Shown piece by piece: positions 32,801 through 43,975 of a stretch of DNA of 64,000 bases. A program made the position numbers and the translations under genes. The notes beneath the pieces were generated by a model. That model had not been told where the DNA came from. It ran no database searches and saw only the letters and a list, made by a program, of their open reading frames with translations. The stretch's first letter is position 1. Every line of letters begins with the position of its first letter. The DNA comes from Symbiodinium natans (Eukaryota > Sar > Dinophyceae > Suessiales > Symbiodiniaceae), in contig CAJNDS010002271.1 of NCBI GenBank assembly GCA_905221605.1, positions 315,001 to 379,000 of the forward strand. Reading direction: 5' to 3'.

Positions 32801-34890
32801 ATCAGTCGTCTAGGCTCCCCAAACCCTACAAGCACGAAGAAAGGGGACACACGCAAACATCCCACGAAGGAACGAAGGGAGAGGAATTACGACAAACCTC
32901 TAGACCCCTACCAAATCATAGGAATACGAAGCGGGGGGGCACACGAGAAATCTTTAGGGCAATCAATACCCTCATAGCGACTGCGGAAGCAAATGATATA
33001 TGATAATCATCTAGACACTCCCCAAACCCTGCAAGCACGAACAAAGGGGACATACGAAAAACCTCCAGAGCGCTCACGAAACCCTTACAACACGAAGGGA
33101 CGAAGGGAGGGGACAAAAGATAAACCTCTAGGCCCCTCCCAACTCACAGGAACACGAAGCAGGGGGGCATACGACAAACCTCTAGGGCAGTCAATAGCCC
33201 TCACAATACGACCACAGAAGCAAATGTCTTATGACAATCATCTAGATGCCAAGAAAGGGGACACACGACAAACCTGTAGGCCCCTACTACATCACAGGAA
33301 CAAGCGGAGGGCATACGACAAACCTCTAGGGCAGTCACTAGCCCCGCACAATACGAGCCCGGAATCAAATTACATATGTCAGTCGTCTAGACGCTCCCCA
33401 AACCCTACAAGCAAGAAGAAAAGGGACATACGGCAAATTTGCCGGGCTCTCACAAAACCCTTGCAACACGAAAGGACGAAGCGAGGGAACGTATGACAAA
33501 CCTCTAAGCCCCTACCAAATCACAGGACCAAGGAAACGGGGGGGACAAATGACAAACCTCTATGACAGTCACTAGCCCCTCATAGTTTGAGCACGGAAGC
33601 AAATCATATATGACGATCATCTAGACTCTAGACGCTCCCCCCCAAACCCTACAAGCTCGAAGAAAGTGGATATACGACTAGCCTCCAGGGCCCTCACAAA
33701 ACCCTTACCACCCATACAACGCGAAGGGACGAAGGAAGGGGACATACGACAAACCTCTAGGGCAGTCACTAACCGCACATAGTACGAGCACGGAAGCAAA
33801 TGATGTATGGTAGTCATCTCGACGCTCCTCAAACTCTCCAAGCACGAAGAAAGGGGACACACGACAAGCCTTCAAGGCCCAACAAAACCCCTACAACACG
33901 AAGGGGCGAAAGGAGGGGACATACGACAAAGCTCTAGGCCCCTACCAAATCTCAGGAACAGGAATCGGGGGGACATACGACAAACCTCTAGGGCGATCAC
34001 TAGCCCCTCACAATACGAGCGCGGAATCGAATTATATATATATATATATATATCAGTCGTCTAGGCTCCCCAAACCCTACAAGCACGAAGAAAGGGGACA
34101 CACGCAAACATCCCACGAAGGAACGAAGGGAGAGGAATTACGACAAACCTCTAGACCCCTACCAAATCACAGGAATACGAAGCGGGGGGGCACACGAGAA
34201 ATCTTTAGGGCAATCAATACCCTCATAGCGACTGCGGAAGCAAATGATATATGATAATCATGTAGACACTCCCTCAACCCTACAAGCACGAACAAAGGGG
34301 ACATATGAAAAACCTCCAGAGCGCTCACGAAACCCTTACAATACGAAGGGACGAAGGGAGGGGACAAAAGATAAACCTTTAGGCCGCTCCCAACTCACAG
34401 GAACACGAAGCAGGGGGGCATACGACAAACCTCTAGGGCGGTCAATAGCCCTCATAATACGACCACGGAAGCAAATGACTTATGATGACAATCATCTAGA
34501 CGCCAAGAAAGGGGACATACGACAAACCTCCAAGGCCGAATGCAACCCTCACAACACGAAGGGACGAAGGGAGGGGACATATGACAAGCCTCTGGCCCCT
34601 ACCAAATCTCAGGAACACGAAGCGGGGGAATATACAACAAACCTCTAGGGCAGCCACTAGCCCCTCATAGTACGAGCGCGGAAGGAATGATTTTTGACAA
34701 TTATCTAGACACTCCCCAAACCCTACAAGCACGAAGAAATCGGACATGCGACAAACCTCCGGGGCCCTCACAAAACCCTTACAACACGAACGAAGAAAAC
34801 AACTCATACAAACCTCTGGGCCCCTACCAAATCACAACAACACGAAGCGGGGGGACATACGACTAACCTCTAGGGCAGTCACTAACCCCT
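29860..34890. repeat. Satellite array (about 230-bp unit) with an internal inversion
   Basis: The array is built from degenerate units containing GACATACGACAAACCTCTAG, AATACGAGCACGGAAGCAAA and CTCCCCAAACCCTACAAGCA. From 29860 to about 30530 these occur in reverse complement; from about 30531 to 34890 they are forward. Within the forward part longer blocks recur (31440-31800, 32080-32460 and 33300-33660), a higher-order arrangement spaced about 660 and 1,230 bp. Short open frames here are by-products of the repeats; I see no gene. Confidence 0.9.
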
Positions 34891-34892
34891 CA

Positions 34893-35225
34893 AGATGGGG
34901 GGTGAAAGGGATTATGGGAGATGATGGGGAATGATGATGGGGGATGATGGGGGATGATGCGGGATGATGGGAGATGATGGGGGATGATGGGGAATGATGG
35001 GGGATGACGCGGGATGAGAGACATGATGGGGCATGATAGGGGCTGATCGGGGACGATGATGGGGGCTGATGGGGGATGATGGTGGATGATGGGGGGGTGA
35101 AAGGGATTATGAGAGATGACGGGGAATGATGATGGGAGATGATGGGGGATGATTGGGGGATGATGGGGCATGATGGGGGATGAGAGAAACGATGGGAGAT
35201 GATGCGGGGTGATGTGGGATGGGCA
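34893..35225 (+). repeat. GATGATGGGG-type minisatellite
   Basis: About thirty imperfect copies of a roughly 10-bp unit (GGGGGATGAT and variants) occur, with one embedded repeat of a GGTGAAAGGGATTATG word at 34902 and 35096. Confidence 0.92.
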
Positions 35226-35373
35226 ATGAGCGGGTATGTCTGAAATCCTGGAAAAGACAAATCCCGGGGTTTGATTTTAAAGGGTTTTAATTCTTTTTCG
35301 GCATCTTAACTTTTTATGAACTCCTTACACCATCAAATCCGGTATTTGATTTTTGTTAAGGGTTTCAAGGATA

Positions 35374-35462
35374 TTACCCTAAACCCTAAACCCTAAACCC
35401 TAAACCCTAAACCCTAAACCCTAAACCCTAAGCCCTAAACCCTAAACCCTAAACCCTAAACC
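35374..35462 (+). repeat. Interstitial telomere-like CCCTAAA tract
   Basis: About twelve consecutive CCCTAAA units (TTTAGGG on the other strand) occur with one CCCTAAG variant. This is the plant-type telomere repeat also used by dinoflagellates. It lies between two satellite blocks, so it is interstitial in this window. Confidence 0.95.
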
Positions 35463-37100
35463 GAACCCCGGGATTTAGTTCTTTAAGGATTTCACTGATT
35501 TTTTGGGCATTTTAAATTTCATGAAATCCTTGAAAAATTAAATCCCGGGATTTAGTTTTTCAAGGATTTCAAGGATTTCATAAACTTTAAATACCGGAGC
35601 TCCTGCAAAAGCAAACGCCCCCCTCCCCACTCAGAGTACGGGAAGACCACGCGGATTTTAAAATTTATGAAATCCTTGAAATCCTTGAAAAACCAAATCC
35701 CGGGATTTAATTTTTCCAAGGATTTCATAAAATTTAAAATGCCCAAAAAATCCTTGAAATCCTTAAAATATTAAATCCCGGGATTTGATTTTTTAAGGAT
35801 TTCAAGGATTTTTTGGGCATTTTAAATTTCATGAAATCCTTGAAAAATTAAATCCCGGGATTTGATTTTTCAAGGATTTCAAGGACTTCATAAAATTTAA
35901 ATACCGGAACTCCTGCAAAAGCAAACCCCCCCCTCCCCTCTCAGAGTACGGGAAGACCACGCGGATTTTAAAATTTATGAAATCCTTGAAATCCTTGAAA
36001 AATCAAATCCCGGGATTTGATTTTTCAAGGATTTCATGAAATTTAAAATGCCCAAAAAATCCTTGAAATCCTTAAAAAAATCAAATCCCGGGATTTAATA
36101 TTTTAAGGATTTCAAGGATTTTTTGGGCATTTTAAATTTCATGAAATCCTTGAAAAATTAAATCCCGGGATTTAATTTTTCAAGGATTTCAAGGATTTCA
36201 TAAAATTTAAATACCGGAACTCCTGCAAAAGCAAACCCCCCCTCCCCACTCAGAGTACGGGAAGACCACGCGGATTTTAAAATTTATGAAATCCTTGAAA
36301 TCCTTGAAAAACCAAATCCCGGGATTTGATTTTTCAAGGATTTCATAAAATTTAAAATGCCCAAAAATCCTTGAAATCCTTAAAATATTAAATCCCGGGA
36401 TTTAATATTTTAAGGATTTCAAGGATTTTTTGGGCATTTTAAATTTCATGAAATCCTTGAAAAATCAAATCCCGGGATTTAATTTTTCAAGGATTTCAAG
36501 GATTTCATAAAATTTAAATACCGGAACTCCTGCAAAAGCAAACCCCCCCTCCCCACTCAGAGTACGGGAAGACCACGCGGATTTTAAAATTTATGAAATC
36601 CTTGAAATCCTTGAAAAATCAAATCCCGGGATTTAATTTTTCAAGGATTTCATAAAAATTTAAAATGCCCAAAAAATCCTTGAAATCCTTAAAATATTAA
36701 ATCCCGGGATTTGATTTTTTTAAGGATTTCAAGGGTTTTTTGGGCATTTTAAATTTCATGAAATCCTTGAAAAATCAAATCCCGGGATTTAATTTTTCAA
36801 GGATTTCAAGGATTTCATAAATTTTAAAATCCGCGTGGTCTTCCCCGTACTCTGAGTGGGGAGGGGGGCGGTTTGCTTTTGCAGGAGTTCCGGTATTGAA
36901 ATTTTATGAAATCCTTGAAATCCTTGAAAAATTAAATCCCGGGATTTGATTTTTCAAGGATTTCATAAAATTTAAAATGCCCAAAAAATCCTTGAAATCC
37001 TTAAAAAATCAAATCCCGGGATTTAATATTTTAAGGATTTCAAGGATTGTTTGGGCATTTTAAATTTCATGAAATCCTTGAAAATCAAATCTAGGGATTT
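35463..37100. repeat. AT-rich satellite (about 310-bp unit) built on CCCGGG palindromes
   Basis: The unit contains AAATCCCGGGATTT palindromes flanked by AAATCCTTGAAATCCTTG and its reverse complement, plus a GC-rich island (CTCAGAGTACGGGAAGACCA). The island recurs at about 35630, 35942, 36246 and 36556 in one direction and at about 36840 inverted. The spacing is 305-312 bp. Each unit can fold into nested hairpins. There is no gene. Confidence 0.92.
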
Positions 37101-37116
37101 CCCCGGCGGCAAAAGA

Positions 37117-37143
37117 GGCGTGCCAAATAGACCCTAAAGGTCC
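37117..37143 (-). repeat. Right member of the 27-bp inverted repeat
   Basis: This is the exact reverse complement of 29635-29661. An AT microsatellite follows at 37151-37165. Confidence 0.9.
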
Positions 37144-37415
37144 TACGTACATATATATATATATGTACGTGTACAACTGTATAGATATATACGTGGAAAC
37201 ATGTATACAAACTTTCTCTCTCTGTGTCTGGTGCTCTTTCTCTATCTTTCTTTTTTTTCCTCAGTATGGGGGTGTAGGAGTGGCCTCCTGCGACACAAGG
37301 AGGCCACTCCTTGAAAGCCCAGACATACTCTGGCCGACAATGCCCATCAGTGCCCAGAGTGCTCAAAGGTACCGGTTCCCTCGTGCTCCACTTTAGAAGA
37401 ACTCGCTTGCTTGCA

Positions 37416-38454
37416 ATGGCTAAGACGGCTAAGCCTGCGACCTCCAAGGGCAAGTTTGCTGCAAAAGCAGTGAAGAAGGAGCCCAAGGCCGCTGCCAAGG
37501 GGACGGCCAAGGCGCCCACACCCAAGTCGCAAGCAGTGAAGACTGAGCCAACAGAAGCAGTGGGCAAGATCGGCATGGAGAGAGGCCAGCTGTCGGGACT
37601 GCTGACCTCGCTGTCCTACCAGTGCAAGGCCAAGAAAGCCACCCCCGAGCACAGAGCAGCAGCAGCGAAGATCCTCAGCGACTACAAGGCAGCAGACGTG
37701 AGTGGCAAGAGCAAGATCTTGGAGAAGCCTGTGCAGAGTGGCATGCACTGCTTGGACTGGGCCAACGAGCTGACGAAGAACACGGAGGTTCAACACGAGG
37801 AAGCGAATGAGTTTGTGAAAGGCTTCATGACCCGGTGGCTTGGCTGCAGAAATATTTCTTTTTGTTGGGTGTGGGTTGGTGCCCTCACAGATTTGGTCGC
37901 AGAGGTCCAAAATCCTGGAGCTCAATGGCCTGAACGAAAGCAACCTTTCAGAGCAGGTGGCAGCCGACACCTTGCAGGACCTCCTGAGAGAGTCCGAGGA
38001 AAGGTTCAAGCACACCAGGCAAGAGCAGCCGCACAAGAACAAACTCCTGCATCGCTACTTTTACAAGATGCAGAAGGAGAGCACAGAGAGAGACTCTGCC
38101 ACCGACACGACTCGGCACAGTCAGACGGGAACCATGGATGGTGGAAGCTTGGGCTCGTTGATGGATGCCTTCGGCAGTGGCGCCGCTTCCAGCATTGAGG
38201 TGGACATGAAGGGTGCCTTCAACAAGAACGTTCTTGAAATTGCTGCCTCGCCTGCGAACCCACGAAGAACGTGGTCGTACCGGGACGAATCGTTTGGGCA
38301 CACATTGTCGAAGCTTGCTGTTCGCAGGGGCGGGGAGTTCAGCATGCTCGGAGTTTCAAGGGCAATGTTGCAGAAGTTTGCAGCAAGCAATCCAAAACCA
38401 CCACTTTTGCGAGCCAGCTCAGTCAAAAAAAGGCTTCAGACCGTGCTTTATTAG
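37416..38454 (+). CDS. Lys/Ala-rich basic protein, probably two exons
   Basis: ATG at 37416 (MAKTAKPATSKGKF) starts a Lys/Ala/Pro-rich N-terminus of about 50 residues that looks like a histone H1-type tail or nucleic-acid-binding arm. A charged helical region follows (GQLSGLLTSLSYQCKAKKATPEHRAAAAKI in overlapping parts). After about 37830 the frame changes. The second part reads SKILELNGLNESNLSEQVAA, then DLLRESEERFKH and RYFYKMQKES, and ends with a stop at 38452-38454. A short intron between about 37830 and 37895 is likely, but I could not fix its borders with confidence. I recognise no named family. The gene is free of retroelement motifs and has moderate GC content, unlike its neighbours. 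Confidence 0.6.
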
Positions 38455-38497
38455 CCTCTGTCACGAGACATCATCTTGCATGTACCACACCAAAAAA

Positions 38498-38700
38498 CCT
38501 TTAATTAAGAATGCACCAAAAAAACCTCTAATTAAGCCAAAAGCGCTTCTTCGAACCGCACAACTCTTAATTAAGGCGAAAAACCTTCTAATTAAGGTTT
38601 GGTTTTACACTTTAACCTTTAATTAAGCTAATATCCTTTGTTTAAGGGCTGATTTCAGCGGGTTTTTTTTTAATTAAGGGTCTTTCTTAAATTTAAAGAC
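38498..38700. repeat. TTAATTAA-rich spacer
   Basis: Seven or so copies of CTAATTAAG, TTAATTAAG or TTTAATTAA occur within about 200 bp, each joined to short A/C-rich words such as CAAAAAACCT. It reads as a decayed short tandem family between the basic-protein gene and the LINE. Confidence 0.7.
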
Positions 38701-38757
38701 TTTTGGAGTCTCTGGGCGGCAGCCCGGCTGTTTGCGCTGCCGCCCGGGCCACTCCCC

Positions 38758-40452
38758 TTGGCCTCAGCAGTGCTGCTTTGCCAGGCTTCCGACGGTTACC
38801 TCACCGCATCGGCGCAAACGGCGCTCCTGGAACAGTACGGGGGCATGGTATTCGCTTCAACGGCGCCAGCTTTGGCGGAGGATTTTCGCGCGGTTCTGGG
38901 CCGTCACGGGCCACCGTCCCCCGCCCCGAGCCGCGGCCGGGGCCGACGTGGCCGCGGGCGAGGGCGGGGTCGCAACCGAGCGGGTGAAGCCCAAAGTCCA
39001 GCCGACGTTCCCACCACCCACGCGCAAGAGGAGTGCTCGCAACGCGTAGACGTTGCCGTGCTGCCTGAAGAGGCCTGGGCCACCCTGGATGGCGTTGACC
39101 TGAGTGCGGAGTTGCGCCGGCCCGTGCCTACTCTGCAGGATGTGCCGCCCTTCATGCGCGCTGCCGTGCGAAGAGCGCTGGTCGCTGCCCTTACCCGCAT
39201 CCGCGAATCGAGCGACCCCGTGGGACTCCCTGCTTGCCGCGCCTGGAAACTCTTTTTGCTGGCGCCTCGCATGCTGCTTGCCAGGACGGACGAGCGAGGG
39301 GCGCAGGGACGCGCCCTGCTGCTGGCCAGGGCCCGGGCTTTTGAGCAAGGCGACTGGCTGCACCTGCTGCGGGCCGCGCAACAACCGCGCAGTCCACGCA
39401 GGGGCGCGGCCCAGCCGGATGAACATGCTGGCGCAGAGCGCCGCCGGGCCCAAGCTTGCGCTCGAGTCCGTGCGGGGGAGCTGTCCCGTGCCCGGCACAT
39501 GTTGACGGCCGCGGAGCTTGCCCCAGGAGACGACGCCACCTGGCGCGCGTTGACCGACCCGGCCAAGCGTCCGCCTCAGCTCCGCAAGCCCATCCCCGCC
39601 GAGCTATTGACGCAGACGCCCACTCACAAGGTCCAACTTGGTCCAGCGGCTGTGTCCGCGGCTCTGCGCGGCGCCAAGAGGGGCGGGCATGCGGGCGGAG
39701 CATCTCAGGCTCCTGCTCCAGGACGTCAGCGCGCTCGAACTTTTGGCGCACGCGGCCACCCAACTCGCCAATGCCCAGATCCTTGCTGCCATCGTCCCCG
39801 GCCTGGCACTGGCGCGTCTCGCCGCGCTTCAAAAGCCCGGCGGCGGGGTGCGCGGGATCGCGACAGGCGACGTCTTCCGTCGGCTCGTCTCGCGCGCGCT
39901 GGCTCAGGGCTGGGCCGACACATTCGACCAAGCTACACGCCCATACCAGTTCGCGCTCAAGGCTCGGGCCGGTACAGACGCCCTGGCGGCTCATGTGCGC
40001 GCGTCGCTCGATATGCGGCCGGATGCAGTAGTCGTGTCGCTGGACGGGCGCAATGCTTACGACAGCATGTCCCGGGCGGCTTTTTGTCCGCGCTGAACTC
40101 CTGCGCACCGGAGCTGGTGCCTTTTGTACGCCTGTGGTATGGCGACCCGTCCACGTACCTGTGGTGGGACGCGGCAGGTAATTGCCGAGAGGTTTCGCAG
40201 GGTGAGGGCTGCGAGCAGGGAGACCCGTTGGCCCCCGCCCTGTACGCACTCGGACAGCATGGTGCTTTGAGCAGCGCGGCCTCGGCCCTCGCACCTTCCG
40301 AGAGCCTCCTCGCCTTCCTCGACGACCTCTACGTCGTCACCAATCGGGATCGTGCCAGGGAGTGCCGCGATGTGGTGGTCCACCGCGTTGAGGACGAGTG
40401 CGGCATCGCGTCCAATGTAGGCAAAACCCGTGTCTACAGCCCAGCAGGGTAG
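38758..40452 (+). pseudogene. LINE reverse transcriptase, 5' half
   Basis: Frame 1 encodes the N-terminal region (EQYGGMVFAST, RRPVPTLQDVPPFMRAA, AWKLFLLAPRMLLARTDERG). From about 39650 to 40085 the coding sense moves to frame 2 (MRAEHLRLLLQDVSALELL through NAYDSMSRAAF), then returns to frame 1 for SALNSCAPELVPFVRLWYGDP, the EQGDPLAPA motif and FLDD at about 40314-40331. Two opposite-sense frame changes thus cancel out. The reading stops inside the inserted element just after NVGKTRVYSPAG; the conserved continuation GGPPPPGVAELG resumes at about 42318. Confidence 0.82.
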
Positions 40453-40619
40453 GGGATCAAAAAAATATTTATTTGGGATCAAAAAATAATTTATTTCTAG
40501 GCGGATCAAAAAAAAACTTATTTGGGATCAAAAAATAATTTACTGAAGGCTTCGAAGGCTTCTTGCAAGCGAAGCGGAGGCCGTAAACGCTCAAAAACGC
40601 AGCAGTTCTGGCCGTTCGC

Positions 40620-41510
40620 AAGCTCTAAATACGGAAAAACACAGCATTTATGCAGGAACTACTGAAAAAGCAGCATTTCTGAGTTCCCAGAGAGGCTGCA
40701 GATATTGTATATAGCAGCAGTTCTGCGCTTTCAGAAGCTGGAAATACTGTACACTGCAGCATTTCTGAGTTTCCAGAGGCTGCAAATACTGAAAATAGCA
40801 GCATTTCTGCGATTTCAAAGGCTGGAAATACTGTAAATAGCAGCATTTCTGAGTTTGCAGAGGCTGCAAATCAATGCTGGCATCTTGGCATTAGAAGTTT
40901 ATTGCGTATTCTCTAAGCATGTATATTATGGCCTAGTATTGTATATTCTTGTATAGTATTGTATGACATTGTATATTCTTGCACGTTATTGTATATTGCT
41001 GTACATCTTGTTGAGTATTATTGTATTGTCGTGTATTTTCTTGTAATTTTGTATAATACTTTATACTGTTGCATATTATTGAATGTTATTGTATATTTTC
41101 AAAATTAGTGTGTATTATTCTCTTTTTTGTAGATTACTGTACATTATTGTATATTATTGAGTTTTCTTTGTATGTTACTGCAGATTATCTATATTATAGT
41201 ATATTATTGTATGTCATTGTATATTATTGTCTATTATTGTATATTATTGTATACTATGTTACATTATTGCATGTCATTGAGTTTTTGTGTTTTTCTATAT
41301 TACTGTATATTTTTGTATATTTTCGAAAATTATTGTATATATTGTTGTGTATTATTGTACATTTTTGTATATTATTGTATATTGTTGTCGATTATTGAAT
41401 ACTATTGTCAATTACTGAAAATTGTTGCAAGTTATTCTTGTTTTACGTGTATATTGCTGCATATTCTTGTATATACTTGAAAAGTGTTGTATTTTTGTGT
41501 ATTATTATAT
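40620..41510. repeat. CAGCATTTCTG minirepeats and TGTATATTATTG-rich tract inside the insertion
   Basis: About 40640-40880 holds four imperfect units of roughly 66 bp around AGCAGCATTTCTGAGTTTCC and GGCTGCAAATACTG. About 40915-41510 is an AT-rich array of TTGTATATTATTG words. At 41588-41630 a G-run followed by a C-run can form a hairpin. Confidence 0.85.
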
Positions 41511-41884
41511 TATGCAAAAAAGTGCTCGCATCATGGGATTGGAAGGATTCATGTGCTTTGAAGCAAGCTTGCCCGGACTAAGAAAACAGCGGGGGGGTTG
41601 GGGGGGGGGCGCAGCCCCCCCCCCCATTATGATACTCTATTCCACTATATAGTATCATTGTACTTTGTTTTAATATATACACATACATATATCATATGTT
41701 ATGTTATGTTTTCCTACAGAACTAAATATACCATTATGACCAAAAAGCAATAAATAAAAACAAACTCTGACCACGGGACCGGGAAACCACGGGACCAGAG
41801 GCCAGAATACGTATGCTTTGAAGCAAGCTGGCACGACGTCTTCCTTGCTTTCTTTCTTTTGTGAAATTGCCTTTTCTGTCTTTT

Positions 41885-42180
41885 TTGATTCCGGCCTTCC
41901 TTTTCCTTTTCCTTTTCCTTTTCCTTTTCCTTTTCCTTTTCCTTTCCTTTCCTTTCCTTCCCTTCCTTCCCTGCTTCCTTGCTTCCTTGCTTCCTTGCTT
42001 CCTTGCTTCCTTCCTTCCTTCCTTCCTTGCTTCCTTCCTTCCTTCCTTCCTTCCTTCCTTCCTTCCTTCCTTCCTTCCTTCCTTCCTTCCTTCCTTCCTT
42101 CCTTCCTTCCTTCCTTCCTTCCTTCCTTCCTGTCCTTCCGTCCTTCCGCCCTTCCTTCCCTCCCTCCCTCCTTTTCTCCC
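41885..42180 (+). repeat. CCTTTT and CCTT pyrimidine microsatellite
   Basis: (CCTTTT)n at about 41900-41955 passes into a long (TTCC)n tract to about 42130 and degenerates to CCCTCC. It is one of the longest pure pyrimidine runs in the window. The long open frames across it (Lys/Glu/Gly or Phe/Leu/Pro repeats) are artefacts of the tetranucleotide. Confidence 0.95.
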
Positions 42181-42315
42181 TCCCTCCATCCCATTTTCTC
42201 TTTCTCCGTCGGAAGAACAGAATAAATTATTTTTTGATCCTAAATAAATTTTTTCTTGATCCCAAATAAATTTTTCTTGATCCTAAATAAATTTTTTTTT
42301 GATCCGCATCCCCCG

Positions 42316-43975
42316 GCAGGGGGCCCGCCGCCGCCCGGAGTTGCCGAGCTGGGCACGGACGTGTGGCGCGGGGACCGGCCCCTGGCGGAGTGCGGTCTGC
42401 TTGTGTTGGGCACGCCGGTCGGCCACTCGGAGTACGTGCGCGCCTGGGCAACGACCCGAGCGCACGAAGAGCGCCACCTGCTGGAGCAGTTGCCCCGGCT
42501 CCCAGACCTCCAATGCGCTTGGCTGCTCTTGGCCATGTGCGCTTCCCCGCGCGCGCTAACCATGCCTTGCGGACCGTCCCCCCCTCCGAGGTCGCCTCCT
42601 ACGCCCAGTTGCACGACGATGCAGTCTGGGAGACCTTGGTCGCGCTGTTGGGAGGCCTGCCTCCAGACGAAGCGGACGGAGCGCGCTCTCTGGCGGGGCT
42701 CCCTGCTGCGCTCGGAGGCCTGGGTTTGCAGTCGGCCGCGCGCATGGCGCCGGCGGCCTACTGGGCTGCCTGGGCTGATGCCTTGCCGGTACTCCGCGGG
42801 TGCCCGAGTTCGCCGCTTCCTGCGTGGATTACTTGGGCGCCGAGGGTGGAACCGCGCCCTGCTTACAGAGCGCGGCTGGTGCCCGCAGTCTTCTCCGGGC
42901 CGAAGGTTGGCATACATGCCCCGAATGGCGAGCTCTTGCCGAGGAAACCCGCCCTCGCCCCCTTGCGGACGCCGGCCTGGGCGACTGGCCGCATGGTTGG
43001 CAAAGCCACGCGTCGCGTACCCGGAACCTTCACTTCCGCGACAGCGTGCTATTGCCATCCTTGCCGCCAGCCGCCTCTGCGCTTTTGCGTTCGCAGGCTG
43101 GGCCGCATGCGGGAGCCTGGCTAACAGCAGTGCCCGCTGAGCCCGCCATGACCTTGGAACCCCAGGCCATGCAGGTGGCACTGCGCCGACGCCTCCGCCT
43201 CGCACTCCCGCTCCACTCCGATCGCTGTGGGCCCTCTCCGGGGTGCGGCGCGCAAGTAGATGCTTTCGGGGACCACGCCTTGGCATGCCCCCGTAGCGGC
43301 CTCCTCGCCCGGTGTGCCAAGATAGTGGAACGGGCGTGGGTGCGGGCGGCTCGAGAAGCAGTTGGGGCAGACGGGCAAGTAGTCCCGCAGCAATGGCTGG
43401 CCCACACCACGGCCCCCCGGGTGGACCTTTCCGACAGGCGCCGCTTGGACTTGGTAATCTATGGCGCCACGCCTCTGGGCGGAGCGCTGTGTTGCGACGC
43501 CACGCTGGTCTCCCCGCTGACCCGGACGGGCTTGCCGCAGCCCGGCGCTGCTGCGACGGACGGAGCGGTCCTGCGGGTCGCGGAGCGCAGCAAGCGCGAC
43601 GCATACCCAGAGCTGCGCGCGGGAGGGCCCCAGACACTGGTGGTCCTGGGCTCCGAGGTGGGCGGGCGGTGGAGCCAGGGCGCGCTCCAACTTGTGCGCG
43701 ACCTGGTCCGGATCCGTGCGCAGCGCGCGCCGCCCGCGCTGCGGCAAGCGCTTCGGCGTGGGAACGGCGCTGGTGGAGCCTGCTGTCGGTGTCGGTCCAG
43801 CAGGCCGTCGCCAGCACGGCCTTGGGCTGTTCCTGGCCTGTGCCCCACCCCAGCCAGCGGGTTGGTCCTGACCTGGACCAGGTCCTGCACCTCGCTGAAG
43901 CGCCGGGACCCAGCAGGCTGCCGCTGCGCTGACGGCGCTGCCGCGCTTTCGGTGACTGCGGCTTTTAGCCGCTAG
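42316..43975 (+). pseudogene. LINE 3' half with zinc knuckle and restriction-like endonuclease
   Basis: Frame 1 resumes the RT C-terminal domain (GVAELGTDVWRGDRPLAECG, EYVRAWATTRAHEERHLLEQ, PDLQCAWLLLAMC). It then moves to frame 3 (ANHALRTVPPSE through PAAYWAAWADALPVLR) and to frame 2 from about 42800. In frame 2 GWQSHASRTRNLHFRDSVLL precedes a zinc-knuckle-like CGAQVDAFGDHALACPRSG (about 43245-43300). An endonuclease core of PD-(D/E)xK type follows: RLDLVIYG (Asp at 43447), CCDATLVSP, and KRDAY (Lys at about 43592). The C-terminus (WWSLLSVSVQQAVASTALG) reads in frame 1. At least three frameshifts are needed. Confidence 0.8.

Larger units (their letters stand above)
40450..42315. mobile_element. 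1.87-kb inverted-repeat insertion with 6-bp target duplication
   Basis: The insert is bounded by GCAGGG at 40444-40449 and again at 42316-42321, a target duplication within the RT coding sequence. Its ends carry imperfect inverted repeats made of several GGATCAAAAAATAATTTATT-like words (40452-40545 and 42222-42305). No transposase or other ORF is present, so it is non-autonomous. The interior is filled with simple and short tandem repeats. Confidence 0.85.

Noticed and set aside
29860-34890. CRISPR-like array or gene family
   Set aside because: Units are long, degenerate and contiguous, without unique spacers. The many short frames (such as DIRQTS or YDKPL peptides) follow the repeat period and change frame between units.
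34832-35260. His/Pro/Ser-rich open frames
   Set aside because: They result from the GATGATGGGG minisatellite.
41670-42250. Long open frames rich in Lys/Glu/Gly or Phe/Leu/Pro
   Set aside because: These are translations of the CCTT/CCTTTT microsatellite and occur in several frames at once.
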